The position numbers and the translations under genes are program-made. A stretch of DNA of 60,247 nucleotides, taken from positions 1 to 60,247 of IMG/VR virus record IMGVR_UViG_3300033149_001001. One strand, given 5' to 3'. Of this stretch, positions 8,856 to 18,145 are shown in pieces. The stretch is from a virus. Under the pieces are notes generated by a model that saw nothing but the letters and a program-made list of their open reading frames with translations, was not told where the DNA came from and searched no databases. The first letter of the stretch is position 1; every line of letters begins with the position of its first letter.

Positions 8856-9290
8856 ATGAGTAATCCATTGCGTAAAATGTTTGAGACTGACAAAAACGTC
8901 GAAAAGGAAGGCGTGATTGTTGAGTATGCCCCAGGCGTTGAGATCAGAATTGCCCGTGCGGGAGGAGGCAATAAGCGGTTCGCGAAGGTATTGTCCCGAC
9001 TGGCGAGGCCGTACCGCCGAGCAATCCAGACTGAAACCATCGACCCCGAAATCCTTTTGGGCATTTTTCGGAAAGCGTATGCCAAAACCATCATCTTGGA
9101 CTGGACTGGTCTTACGAAAGACCTTCTCACGCACGATGATGCTGACGCAGAAACTTCTCTGGAATTCAACGCGGAGAATGCTCTGAGCTTACTTGAGGAG
9201 CAGCCGAATTTGTTTGCCGACATTCAACAGGCTTCGGACAACATCGCTCTTTACCGTCAGGATATCCTGGAAGCTGATTCGGGAAACTGA
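8856..9290 (+). CDS. Tail assembly chaperone, G-like
   Basis: A 144-residue protein between the tail tube and tape measure genes, the place of lambda G. It is helical and acidic at the C-terminus (LFADIQQASDNIALYRQDILE). Its last codons carry the slippery heptamer GGGAAAC immediately before the UGA stop, so part of translation should shift -1 into the T-like frame. The chaperone pair coats the tape measure protein during tail assembly in lambda. Confidence 0.85.
   Translation: MSNPLRKMFETDKNVEKEGVIVEYAPGVEIRIARAGGGNKRFAKVLSRLARPYRRAIQTETIDPEILLGIFRKAYAKTIILDWTGLTKDLLTHDDADAETSLEFNAENALSLLEEQPNLFADIQQASDNIALYRQDILEADSGN
9281..9287 (+). promoter_or_regulatory. Programmed -1 frameshift site GGGAAAC
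   Basis: The heptamer fits X XXY YYZ in the zero frame (G GGA AAC), followed at once by TGA. The -1 frame is open from 9278 onward and has no good start until an internal ATG at 9317. This is nearly the lambda G/GT signal (GGGAAAG). Confidence 0.85.
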
Positions 9291-9622
9291 TTGACTGCCT
9301 GCTCTATTACCTGGATATGGGGCAGGTAGAACAGCGAATGATCCGGGAATGCTATGCACGGCGAAAACCGCTACCTGAACGTATACAGAATGCTCCAGAC
9401 CTATTCGTGGGCCTGGAGCTATACTTTGACGCTTTCGTGGAGTTGAATACCTGTAGAAGCACTGGCTGGGGTCCTGGGCCTATACCATCTTGGTGCATAG
9501 ACGAATTCTGTGTAAGAAACGGAATATGCGGAGAAGAGGCCGAAGATTTTCATTATCTTCTTCGCCAAATGGACGGAGCATTTTTGAAGCATATGGCGAG
9601 TAAATCTAAGGAATCTTCTTGA
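9287..9622 (+). CDS. T-like extension of tail assembly chaperone, made by frameshift
   Basis: The -1 frame continues LIDCLLYYLDMGQVEQRM and runs 111 residues to 9622, giving a GT-like fusion of about 255 residues. There is no convincing ribosome binding site for a separate start at 9317. Several Cys and aromatic residues occur in 'STGWGPGPIPSWCIDEFC'. In lambda the T domain recruits tail tube protein to the tape measure complex; the same role is inferred here. Confidence 0.8.
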   Translation: MIDCLLYYLDMGQVEQRMIRECYARRKPLPERIQNAPDLFVGLELYFDAFVELNTCRSTGWGPGPIPSWCIDEFCVRNGICGEEAEDFHYLLRQMDGAFLKHMASKSKESS

Positions 9623-9647
9623 TAATCACGACATTATCGGGTATAAT
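9619..9647 (+). promoter_or_regulatory. Promoter giving a leaderless mRNA for the gp10-like gene
   Basis: TTGATA (9619-9624), 17 bp, TATAAT (9642-9647). The ATG of the next gene is at 9654, where transcription should begin, and no Shine-Dalgarno is present in the gap. Confidence 0.65.
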
Positions 9648-9653
9648 GTTCCT

Positions 9654-10088
9654 ATGGCACAAAAGTTTTCCAGCCGAATGAATGCCATTGGCGATGTGCT
9701 GATGGCAAATGTCTCAAAGACAATTCGTAAGGCGGCTCAAGCGGCAACAAATGAGGTTGTGCTGAGAACACCTGTGCTCACCGGACGGGCTCGCGTGAAT
9801 TGGCGGGTTACGTTCGGGGCTCCGTCAACCAATAAGATTGAGCCTCCAGATACGAAAGATCGCGAGGTAAACAGGCAGATCGCCTCTACTCAGGCTTTGA
9901 TTAACGCTTCTAACAAAATAAAGGTATGGAAGGTCGGTAAGGGCAACATTTTCATAGCCAATCCGATCCCGTACATCGTGGACCTTGACAGAGGTACACT
10001 CTCTCAACAGGCTCGGAGTGGCATGACGACGTTCGGCGTGGCTGCTGCACGAAGCATTCTGAGAAAAGGAAGGTTGTTGCGTGGCTGA
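9654..10088 (+). CDS. HK97 gp10-like tail/neck protein
   Basis: A 144-residue basic protein. 'NEVVLRTPVLTGRARVNWRV' is the signature of the HK97 gp10 family ('TPVdTGrLraSW'), connector proteins between head and tail. The more usual place is beside the tail terminator; here it follows the tail chaperones. It overlaps the tape measure start by 8 bases. Confidence 0.75.
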   Translation: MAQKFSSRMNAIGDVLMANVSKTIRKAAQAATNEVVLRTPVLTGRARVNWRVTFGAPSTNKIEPPDTKDREVNRQIASTQALINASNKIKVWKVGKGNIFIANPIPYIVDLDRGTLSQQARSGMTTFGVAAARSILRKGRLLRG

Positions 10089-12510
10089 TAGGAAGGAACT
10101 ACTCTTAATTGAGATTCGCGAGGATGGTGCTCGCGTAGTCAAGCGACATATTGACAGCCTCGGTGCGTCTGGAGATAAGACCGCCAACATTATGTCGAAA
10201 CTCAAAGGCGTGCTTGCTGGTTTGGCTTCCGCGAAGGTGCTCCGAGACACAATCATGCTTGGTGACGCTTACGCGAATATGCTCAACAGATTACGAGTTG
10301 TGACTTCCAGCAACTATGAGCTTGAGACTGCCATGGATGCTGTTTATAAAATGTCACGAGAGACCCGGACATCTCTGGCGGCTAACGTTGATATGTATGC
10401 TCGTGTGGCCCTCAACACGGAAGAGTTAGGTCTTTCAATTCAGCAGGTCACTAAATTTGCCACACAATTGAACCACGCAATCATTTTGTCTGGTGTGACG
10501 GCTCGTGAAGCTCAGTGGGGTATGGTGCAGTTCTCGCAGGCCCTTGCATCGAACGCTCTTCGCGGTGACGAGCTTCGAGCAGTTATGGAGCAATTGCCGG
10601 TTGTCACTAAGGTCTTGGAAAAGCACCTGGGAGTTACTCGTGGTGAGCTAAAAAAGGTTGCGTTCGAAGGCAAAATCACTACAAAAGTGATGATGGATGC
10701 TTTTAATGAAATGGGCGAAAGCCTGAAAGAGCGATTTTTGAAACGAGTTCCCACAGTCGATCAAGGAATTACTGTCCTGCGGTCGTCCCTTGTCCGGTTT
10801 GTCGGTGTACTGGATCAGACTTATCAAGGCACGGCCACTTTGGCTCGTGGCTTACTGTTGGTTGCTGATAATATGGATACGTTTGGCCGCATAGCAAGCA
10901 TCGCCGGTATAGTGCTTGGCACAGTCTTCTTGAAGAATCTCGTGCAGATCGTGGCTCAGATGAAGTTGTTCAGCTTGACTCTTGTAACTGCTCACCCAAT
11001 AGCGGCGATACTTCTGACCGCAGCAGCGGCGGTTGCCGTCTTTGCAGACAAGATCAACGTGGCGAATGATTCGACCACAAAGCTTTCTGATCTCTTTATG
11101 GCATTTGTCGGTAATCTAAAGATAGTATATAAGACCATGAGAGAGGCTATTTCAGGTATGATCGGCGGTGCGGAATTGCACACTGAATACCAAATCACGC
11201 TTGAAAGCTTACTCAAGGACGCAGCCCGGTTCATCGATGCCTTCCTGGGCCTCTTCGTCGGTGCTGGGCAAGTCGTGGCTAAGGTCTTCAAAGACATTCC
11301 TCGGTATGGCAAACTTGCTTGGAATGCCCTGCTGAGTGGACTGGAGCGAGTTAAAGATACAATGGTTGCATTTGCCATGGCTTTTGGGCAAATGTTTCAT
11401 AGCACAATGCTGAATATCAAGGGTGGTGTGATTGCCATGGGTGCTGCTATTGAGCAGGCCCTCGCGGGTAACGTCAAACAGGCCAGGATGTTTGCGGATC
11501 AGGCAGCCCTCTCTTTCGAGAATGCAGCGACTCATGGCTTTAGAAAGTTCGCTGATACCTTTCGGCAAAACCTGGAGGATGCGACGAGCAAAGATTCATT
11601 GGCGGGAGCTAAATTCCAAGTCACGGCTGCGGGTGAGACTATCGGCGAAGCCTTTATGCGGGGCTTCGATATGTCGAAAATCTTTGCGGGGGGCATTGCT
11701 GATCTTTTCGACCGGGCTAAGATTGAGGAAGCTGCACGAAAAGCACGAGAGGGCGTAGCAAAATTTGTGCCTGACCCCATTCAAATTCAACTATTAAAAG
11801 ATATGGGTGGGGCGGCGGATGCTGCATTCGATAAGATGTTAAAACTGCAAGACCTCTGGAAAGCAGTGTTGGAAGAGCGGCCTGGAACTGAAAATATCTC
11901 CATTACATTCGATGAAGTAAAGCGAAAAATGACTGAGCTTCGTATTGAGGGCATGAAGACTCAGACCGATGTAATAAGCGGCTTCAAGCGTGGTTGGTTG
12001 CAGCTTGGTTTGGATATCTCCAATTTTGCGGATATGTCTCAGCAAACTATCACGAATGCTTTCAACAGCATGGAAGATGCTTTGGTTAGTTTTGTAACTA
12101 AGGGCAAGGTCGATTTCAAAGGCTTGGTTGATTCGATCCTTGCGGACCTTACGAGGTTGGTGGCCCGGCAGATGTTCGTGAAGGCTATCGACCTCATTCC
12201 TGGTGGCGGTGGTTTTTTTTCGTCACTAATGGAAACGGCTTCTCAGTCCACAGGCAAGCGGGCTCTTGGCGGGCCAGTCAGTCCAGGCCTATCCTACGTG
12301 GTGGGTGAACGTGGCAAGCCGGAAATCTTCACCCCTGCTCAACCTGGACAAATTACGCCAATAAGTCAAGCTACCCCGGCTGCCGAATCCGAAGGTGGGC
12401 TTACAATCATCAACGTCTCGACCATGGAGGCGGCTCTTGCCGCAATGGAATCGGCTGAGGGCAAACGTGTAATCATAAACGAGATCAGAACCTTCAAAGG
12501 GCAGAGCTAA
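10081..12510 (+). CDS. Tape measure protein
   Basis: An 809-residue protein, the second longest in the genome. The N-terminal part (residues about 45-230) matches the phage tape-measure domain, with 'RDTIMLGDAYANMLNRLR', 'YARVALNTEELGLS' and 'LRGDELRAVMEQLP'. A hydrophobic stretch at about 275-330 could insert into membrane during DNA ejection. The C-terminal 'MSQQTITNAFNSMEDALVSF' and 'GGPVSPGLSYVVGERGKPE' are shared with lambda gpH-like proteins. The start is GTG. Its length sets tail length, roughly 120 nm at 0.15 nm per residue, by general rule. Confidence 0.9.
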   Translation: MADRKELLLIEIREDGARVVKRHIDSLGASGDKTANIMSKLKGVLAGLASAKVLRDTIMLGDAYANMLNRLRVVTSSNYELETAMDAVYKMSRETRTSLAANVDMYARVALNTEELGLSIQQVTKFATQLNHAIILSGVTAREAQWGMVQFSQALASNALRGDELRAVMEQLPVVTKVLEKHLGVTRGELKKVAFEGKITTKVMMDAFNEMGESLKERFLKRVPTVDQGITVLRSSLVRFVGVLDQTYQGTATLARGLLLVADNMDTFGRIASIAGIVLGTVFLKNLVQIVAQMKLFSLTLVTAHPIAAILLTAAAAVAVFADKINVANDSTTKLSDLFMAFVGNLKIVYKTMREAISGMIGGAELHTEYQITLESLLKDAARFIDAFLGLFVGAGQVVAKVFKDIPRYGKLAWNALLSGLERVKDTMVAFAMAFGQMFHSTMLNIKGGVIAMGAAIEQALAGNVKQARMFADQAALSFENAATHGFRKFADTFRQNLEDATSKDSLAGAKFQVTAAGETIGEAFMRGFDMSKIFAGGIADLFDRAKIEEAARKAREGVAKFVPDPIQIQLLKDMGGAADAAFDKMLKLQDLWKAVLEERPGTENISITFDEVKRKMTELRIEGMKTQTDVISGFKRGWLQLGLDISNFADMSQQTITNAFNSMEDALVSFVTKGKVDFKGLVDSILADLTRLVARQMFVKAIDLIPGGGGFFSSLMETASQSTGKRALGGPVSPGLSYVVGERGKPEIFTPAQPGQITPISQATPAAESEGGLTIINVSTMEAALAAMESAEGKRVIINEIRTFKGQS

Positions 12511-14264
12511 TGGCTTGGTTCAAGGGCACCGCTACAGACTATAAAGACTTCCTGAGTCAGCTTAAAGACTTGGTGAAGGACGACCACATTTCAGAGATCG
12601 CTGTGCTTAATGGTGGCACGGGCTATGCCGTGGACGACACAATCACATTGGCCGCTGGGTTGAAAGCTCATGAGCCAGAGCTTCGTGTGCTGGAGATCAG
12701 TAGTGGTGATTATGTCAGTAACGCGGTGGTCAGTGCAGGTGGAGCCACTTATCAGGTAGGTGATAAGCTGGTCCCTGCGGCAGGCACTTATTCCGTAGAC
12801 CCGGAGATAGAAGTGACTTCGGTGTCGGGTGGAGCCGTTACCGGTGTTCAAATCAACAATCCTGGTATCTGCTCGTCCCCGCCGTCAAACCCCGTGGCCA
12901 CGACTACGGACGGCTCAGGGACCGGCTGTACCTTGACCCTGACGTTCGTGGCGGGTACTGGGATCATCACCAAAGTGCATATCTCTGACTCTGGTGTCTA
13001 CACGGCTCAGGCCAGCAACCCAGTCTCCCAGAATACGTCGAGCGGTTCGGGCACCGGGGCCAAGTTCACGGTGACATACACGGACACCGCATGGGTGACG
13101 AAGGTATACCATGAGTCTTATGAAGCCACGGCGGTGTCGATAAGTGCTGCGGGCACTGGTTATACCGAAGACGACATTGTGACAGTCGTCGGCGGAAGTT
13201 TTATGGACGCGGCCACGGTCAAGATTGACACGGTGGTGGCTGGTGTCCCTACGGCCGTGAGTGTTCTTACAGGCGGGGATTACAAGACGACTCCATCAAA
13301 CCCCGCGAGCACGTCGGGCGGAACGGGCTCTGGCCTCACGCTCACAATGACCTGGACAGCGGCGGCTGATGAATTGGAGTATTTGTTTATCCAAAACTCC
13401 AATACTGATCTCAATCTCGGCTTCCGGGCCAGGAAAGAATCGGCCGCCGAAGATGCTTACTACTTTGAGGTGGTAGGTTTCACTGGCTTCAATTCAGAAA
13501 TGACTCCTTGGGATCAGCAGCCTGGGTTCAACGATCAGTACTACAACAAAGTGCCGCTATCTGGTGGGGGTTCTCCTGCGACGGTGTATTACTGGTTAAG
13601 TGTGTCGGATCGCCGATTGGTGGGTGTATTCAAGGTAGGCTCGGTATATCCGAACTTCTATCTTGGCCTAATCGATCCTTTCTTAACAGCAGCCGAGTAT
13701 GGGCATCCGATGTTGGCTCTTGGGTGTCAGACAAATCCACTGCCGGTCACGTATGCCGGGGCTGGTTTTGCTGGAATGAACAGTCCCGGAGCCTACAGTA
13801 CAAGTACAAGAAATGATGGTCCCGGCAAGCTTCGGCTGCCTGATGGCACAGTTGAGTCTGTCTGTAGTTGGTATGATGATGGGGGCAGCCCTAAAGTTGA
13901 TGAGCTTCATATCGGTATCCTCCCTGGGTGGACAAATTACTTTAGTAATCCTGCTGATGAGAACGCGTGGTATAATAGTGGTGCGGGATGGGGCTGGCGA
14001 GAATTATTTACGGAAGCTCTTTCAATCTCAACGAGTCAAGATGCTCTTAAAAGGCTCAACAGCGAGTACGTCCTTTTGCCTTGTACGCTTATGTCCGAAG
14101 TGTTGGATCGAGCATATGGTACAATGGCGGGAGTGTTCGCATTCAACCCGGACGGGGATGTGATAGCAGAAGACATAATCAAGATAGGGGATGATGTTTA
14201 CAGGGTCTTCCAGAATTGTAACAAGTCAAATAGGAATTTCTTCTTTGCGTTGAAAGAGGAATAA
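12510..14264 (+). CDS. Tail protein with Gly-rich repeats, paralogue of next gene
   Basis: A 584-residue protein. Residues about 30-290 hold four repeats of the type 'GGTGYAVDDTITLAAG ... TxVSVxxGGxY ... SNPxxxTSGGTGSG', common in phage tail and fibre proteins. The first 25 residues (GTATDYKDFLSQL) and the last 290 are similar in layout to the next protein, with the repeats inserted between. Starts in a TAATG overlap with the tape measure gene. Probably at the tail tip; receptor contact is possible. Confidence 0.7.
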   Translation: MAWFKGTATDYKDFLSQLKDLVKDDHISEIAVLNGGTGYAVDDTITLAAGLKAHEPELRVLEISSGDYVSNAVVSAGGATYQVGDKLVPAAGTYSVDPEIEVTSVSGGAVTGVQINNPGICSSPPSNPVATTTDGSGTGCTLTLTFVAGTGIITKVHISDSGVYTAQASNPVSQNTSSGSGTGAKFTVTYTDTAWVTKVYHESYEATAVSISAAGTGYTEDDIVTVVGGSFMDAATVKIDTVVAGVPTAVSVLTGGDYKTTPSNPASTSGGTGSGLTLTMTWTAAADELEYLFIQNSNTDLNLGFRARKESAAEDAYYFEVVGFTGFNSEMTPWDQQPGFNDQYYNKVPLSGGGSPATVYYWLSVSDRRLVGVFKVGSVYPNFYLGLIDPFLTAAEYGHPMLALGCQTNPLPVTYAGAGFAGMNSPGAYSTSTRNDGPGKLRLPDGTVESVCSWYDDGGSPKVDELHIGILPGWTNYFSNPADENAWYNSGAGWGWRELFTEALSISTSQDALKRLNSEYVLLPCTLMSEVLDRAYGTMAGVFAFNPDGDVIAEDIIKIGDDVYRVFQNCNKSNRNFFFALKEE

Positions 14265-14265
14265 T

Positions 14266-15288
14266 ATGGCGTACCAAACTGGATCAGCAACCGATCAAAC
14301 CGATCTCATGAGTAAATTGAGCACTTTTGCTCAGGCAAATGGATTTACTGAGGACAATTATAATGGGGTAAATCGATTCTTGTCTCTCAGTCGCCCCACA
14401 GATAGCCTTTACGTCACGTTCTACTGGGATGGTGTAGACAACATCCAAATGTGGCAAGCCCTTGGCTATACGGGTGGACAGGCCCAAACACCTTGGGGGC
14501 AGGCCAATGATTCGGGAAATCCAGATGCGGATTGGACTACGAATTATCCGGATCGTGGTCGAGGCATTAACGCGATTGGCAGCGGGCCATTTACGGCATA
14601 TCACTTTTTTGCCTACACAAATCCGTATCGAATTTTTGTAGTTCTGGAATTCTCGGCTGGTCTATACAGGCATTTTGGATTTGGTAAAATCAATAAGGTT
14701 GGCACATGGACGGGCGGGGCTTTCGTTGCGGCTCATCATTGGTCATTCTATTCAGGCAGCCAAGACTCTCCATCATCTCGCTATCATAGCTTGCTACTTG
14801 ATGGTGCCTACGTTCCCAGTTCCGATATTGCTTCTCAATATGCGGGAGCTACAATCCATATGACGGGTCTTCCAGAGCAGAATGCTGCGACGAAATGGGG
14901 TCATGTGGGAAGTACGACTTCTGGCACAAATCATCCTGGAAATGATACTGCGGGCAACCCAAGAGACATTGTGTACGGTGGGTTTAGGAACGGTCTTGGA
15001 GTCATGAATTGGGGCTGGCTCTTGCCGGATTTGTCAAATGGATTTATTCCGATTTGCCCAATTGAGTTATTCTATATTTATAAAGACACTTCAACTCGAT
15101 TTTGGTGGTATTACCTTGGGAATTTGCCAGATATCGGTATGATTCATCTGCATGGAATCAACCCGGCCCAAGAGATTACTATCGGTTCGGATACATGGAT
15201 TGCCTTTCCTGCGGTGCGGAAGTCAAAAATCATGAACAACAATGAAGAGTCCTGGAACATGGGCGTCATTTACAAGAAGGTGACATAA
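14266..15288 (+). CDS. Tail protein, paralogue without repeats
   Basis: A 340-residue protein whose start (MAYQTGSATDQTDLMSKL) and Trp/Tyr/Gly-rich body echo the preceding gene, but without its Gly-rich repeats. 'WGQANDSGNPDADW' and 'NWGWLLPDLSNGF' segments suggest a beta-rich surface domain. Probably a tail-tip or adsorption protein. Function not known. Confidence 0.65.
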   Translation: MAYQTGSATDQTDLMSKLSTFAQANGFTEDNYNGVNRFLSLSRPTDSLYVTFYWDGVDNIQMWQALGYTGGQAQTPWGQANDSGNPDADWTTNYPDRGRGINAIGSGPFTAYHFFAYTNPYRIFVVLEFSAGLYRHFGFGKINKVGTWTGGAFVAAHHWSFYSGSQDSPSSRYHSLLLDGAYVPSSDIASQYAGATIHMTGLPEQNAATKWGHVGSTTSGTNHPGNDTAGNPRDIVYGGFRNGLGVMNWGWLLPDLSNGFIPICPIELFYIYKDTSTRFWWYYLGNLPDIGMIHLHGINPAQEITIGSDTWIAFPAVRKSKIMNNNEESWNMGVIYKKVT

Positions 15289-15674
15289 TGAGCTATTCTG
15301 ATTACATGGAAAATTGGCTGCTGAATCAATTGATGTCAAACAAGACAATTTACGTTGGTTATGGCACGGCGGCATCTGAGACAGTCCTCACTGAGCCGAC
15401 CGGCAATGGCTATGCCCGCGAACCTCTTGGGGCGTATACTGTGACCTCGTTGCCGGGTGACGAGCAATATGTAAGTAATGATGATGCTATTACCTTCGAT
15501 CAGGCTACCGGCAATCAGGGGACGATCACGCACGTCGGCATTTTTGACGCCCTCACCGGCGGCAACTTTCTGGGCTCAGTCTCATTCGCCGAATTGGGCC
15601 AGGATAATGTAAGTTGTATTGCAGGGACGACGATACAGCTTCCGGCTGGAGCTATGAAGATCAAACTCGACTAA
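15288..15674 (+). CDS. Small tail-tip protein of the 'YVGYGTAASET' type
   Basis: A 128-residue protein with an N-terminal amphipathic helix (MSYSDYMENWLLNQLM) and a beta-rich body with 'YVGYGTAA' and 'THVGIFDALTGGNFLGS'. Proteins with this pattern are common among phage tail fibre or base genes and have no settled function. Starts in an ATGA-type overlap region with the previous gene. Confidence 0.65.
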   Translation: MSYSDYMENWLLNQLMSNKTIYVGYGTAASETVLTEPTGNGYAREPLGAYTVTSLPGDEQYVSNDDAITFDQATGNQGTITHVGIFDALTGGNFLGSVSFAELGQDNVSCIAGTTIQLPAGAMKIKLD

Positions 15675-15685
15675 GGAACTCCGAT

Positions 15686-18145
15686 ATGTCCGTTGTCCTA
15701 AATGGCACATCTCAGTATCTCAAACATGCTGCGGCCGTCATCTACACCGAGCCGTTTACAATCTGTGCTTGGATCAAACCCGCAAGTACCGGTGTGCAAC
15801 CAGCAGTATCAATTGAGGATAATAACTACAAATATAAGATCACGTTGTTTGGGGCATCCGGTCCTGGGAAAGTCAATGCCTATGGGGCAATGGCTACCGG
15901 AAAAAGTTGCCTCACCACAACAAACTGGTCAACAGGATCATGGCAACATTTCTGCGGCGTCTATGCTGGGGATGCAGACAGACGAAGTTTCCTTGATGGG
16001 GGTGGCAAAGGCACAAACACGGACACTTTAGGATTTACATCTTCGATAGACCAGACTGTTCTTGGAGCCTATAACGAGGCGTATGGATGGAGCGGCCATG
16101 TAAACGGTAAGCTCGCCCACGTTACCATCTGGAATTGTGCTCTTACTGACGTAGAGATTGCAAATCTTGCTGGAGGAGTTAATGCCCAGACGGTGCAGGC
16201 GGCTTCTATTCTTGCCCATTGGGAATTGCTTAATAACGGCAATGATGCGGTGGGTTCATATGACATGACCGCCTATGGCACGCCAACTTGGGATACTGGG
16301 GATACGCCTCCGGTCGCGAGCATGGGCTATACTGAGCGGTGGGCCACTATTACCGGGGTGGGTTTGCTGGATATAGATAAAATAGCCACGGTTCAAAAGT
16401 CCGGGATCATTATTCCCGGAGCGGGCTCGTTGAACGTGAAAGTATTGGCCCCGAACGCTGGCGATATTGGTAAGATATTTCCGAGCATAGTTGCCATGAA
16501 TCAGCCCGGCTGGGAGAATGAGTCTGATGGGGCTCCGCAATGGAACAATCCCAAGCCTCAGATTACACCGCTACTTGCGGGAACTGGAAGTTCGATTCGC
16601 CGCAAAGATATCGCCGCTCGTGAAGCCGAATTCTCTGGGCTGATCGGCGTGAATAAATTCGAGCAACAGTGGTATGAGCTTGTCCATCTGCTACCAAGGC
16701 TTGAACAAGACCTCGGCAATGTAATCTCAGATCAAACAATTTCGTGTGATTTCTATAATGCGGATAGAGAAAATTCGATTACCGTGACATCCATCATCAA
16801 TGACCTGGGGCTCGGCTTCGAGGTTACTGGGGTTCCTATGGTGCCGTTCACTCTCGATCCGCAAGATGGGTTTGCCTTTACGATCAAAGCAAAGACGACA
16901 GGTGATTTAACAATTGACGGAACATACACTTTCGTTACATCAGACGCGAAAGAGTATACGATCTATGTGATTGGGTCTCGAATCGTTTTGTTTCCGGTTC
17001 GCCCAGAGGCCCCGCTGCGAGAGCATTTATTGTTTGATACCAGGATCGTGGAGGCAGTGGATTCGACGGAACAACGAATCGCGAATCGTCAGTATCCGAG
17101 AGGAATGTTCGAGGCCACGTATCGAGGCAATAGAAAACGGATCGAAATGCTCTTATTTGACCGGCAAAAGAGTATGGTCGCGGTGCCTGCATGGCATGAG
17201 CCTGCCTTCTTGACCTCGGCTGGATCGATTGACGACCTGACAGTCAACGTCAATACGACTGACTATGCCAACTTCTACGTTGGCGGGTATGCCGCTGTAT
17301 TGGAAGATGAGAACACTTTTGATGCCTTGAGGATCGAATCGATGACCGACACGAGCCTCACCTTTGAATCAGGTTTGTCCTTCAACTATACGACGAAGGC
17401 TCAAGTCATGCCGTTAATGACTTGCTATATTGAGGCGTCCAGTGCTTCGATGAAAAAGCTTTACAATGACCAGGACTTCAACCTCCGAATTCATGTAGAT
17501 GCGACCCCAAACGACATCGCGTCCGCCTCTGGGTGGAACACCTACGATGGTGACGTTTTGCTGGACGGCCCGAACCTTGTGAAGGGAGGCCAATTATCGG
17601 AGTCCCTACGTACGAAAGTTTTCGTACTTGACAATATCTCTGGACTCCGAACACAATTATCAACATGGGGGCACGGCCAGCGACACAGTAAGAAGGGCTG
17701 GAAGACAAATAGCCGTGAAGAACTATGGAAACTGCGGAAACTTCTGCATTTCTTGAAGGGCCGACAAGTGGCCTTCTATATTCCCACGTTCTCAAAAGAC
17801 CTTGTGCCAAATCAGCAAATGGTCATTGGAAGTCATGCCTTGAACATGGATTTCATTGGCTATACGATAAATGCTCAGCAACGATGGCCGAAACAAGTTA
17901 TTCGAGTCATCCTAAAAGACGGAACTATTTTGATCCGGACTATCCAGAATAGTGCTCAACTCAGTGCCTCGGAAGAGCAGCTAACACTGGATGAGGCATG
18001 GCCTGCGACTTATCAGCCTGAGGACATCGAGCGAATAGAATTTCTCGAAAAAGTCCGAATTGATGTTGACGACATCACTATAGTACACTATAATGCTTTA
18101 GGACAAGCTGAGTGTATTGTTCCTTTACGAGAGGTTAAGAAGTAA
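15686..18145 (+). CDS. LamG-domain tail protein (distal tail/hub)
   Basis: About 819 residues. I choose ATG 15686 because AAGGA lies just upstream and the frame upstream of it overlaps the previous gene. Residues 1-215 are a LamG/concanavalin-like jelly roll: 'MSVVLNGTSQYL', 'FTICAWIKP', 'WQHFCGVYAGD', 'HVTIWNCALTDVEI'. This is a carbohydrate-binding fold. The remainder is beta-rich and resembles the large distal tail proteins that precede BR0599-type genes. Fusion of a sugar-binding module to the tip suggests host surface recognition. Confidence 0.75.
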   Translation: MSVVLNGTSQYLKHAAAVIYTEPFTICAWIKPASTGVQPAVSIEDNNYKYKITLFGASGPGKVNAYGAMATGKSCLTTTNWSTGSWQHFCGVYAGDADRRSFLDGGGKGTNTDTLGFTSSIDQTVLGAYNEAYGWSGHVNGKLAHVTIWNCALTDVEIANLAGGVNAQTVQAASILAHWELLNNGNDAVGSYDMTAYGTPTWDTGDTPPVASMGYTERWATITGVGLLDIDKIATVQKSGIIIPGAGSLNVKVLAPNAGDIGKIFPSIVAMNQPGWENESDGAPQWNNPKPQITPLLAGTGSSIRRKDIAAREAEFSGLIGVNKFEQQWYELVHLLPRLEQDLGNVISDQTISCDFYNADRENSITVTSIINDLGLGFEVTGVPMVPFTLDPQDGFAFTIKAKTTGDLTIDGTYTFVTSDAKEYTIYVIGSRIVLFPVRPEAPLREHLLFDTRIVEAVDSTEQRIANRQYPRGMFEATYRGNRKRIEMLLFDRQKSMVAVPAWHEPAFLTSAGSIDDLTVNVNTTDYANFYVGGYAAVLEDENTFDALRIESMTDTSLTFESGLSFNYTTKAQVMPLMTCYIEASSASMKKLYNDQDFNLRIHVDATPNDIASASGWNTYDGDVLLDGPNLVKGGQLSESLRTKVFVLDNISGLRTQLSTWGHGQRHSKKGWKTNSREELWKLRKLLHFLKGRQVAFYIPTFSKDLVPNQQMVIGSHALNMDFIGYTINAQQRWPKQVIRVILKDGTILIRTIQNSAQLSASEEQLTLDEAWPATYQPEDIERIEFLEKVRIDVDDITIVHYNALGQAECIVPLREVKK

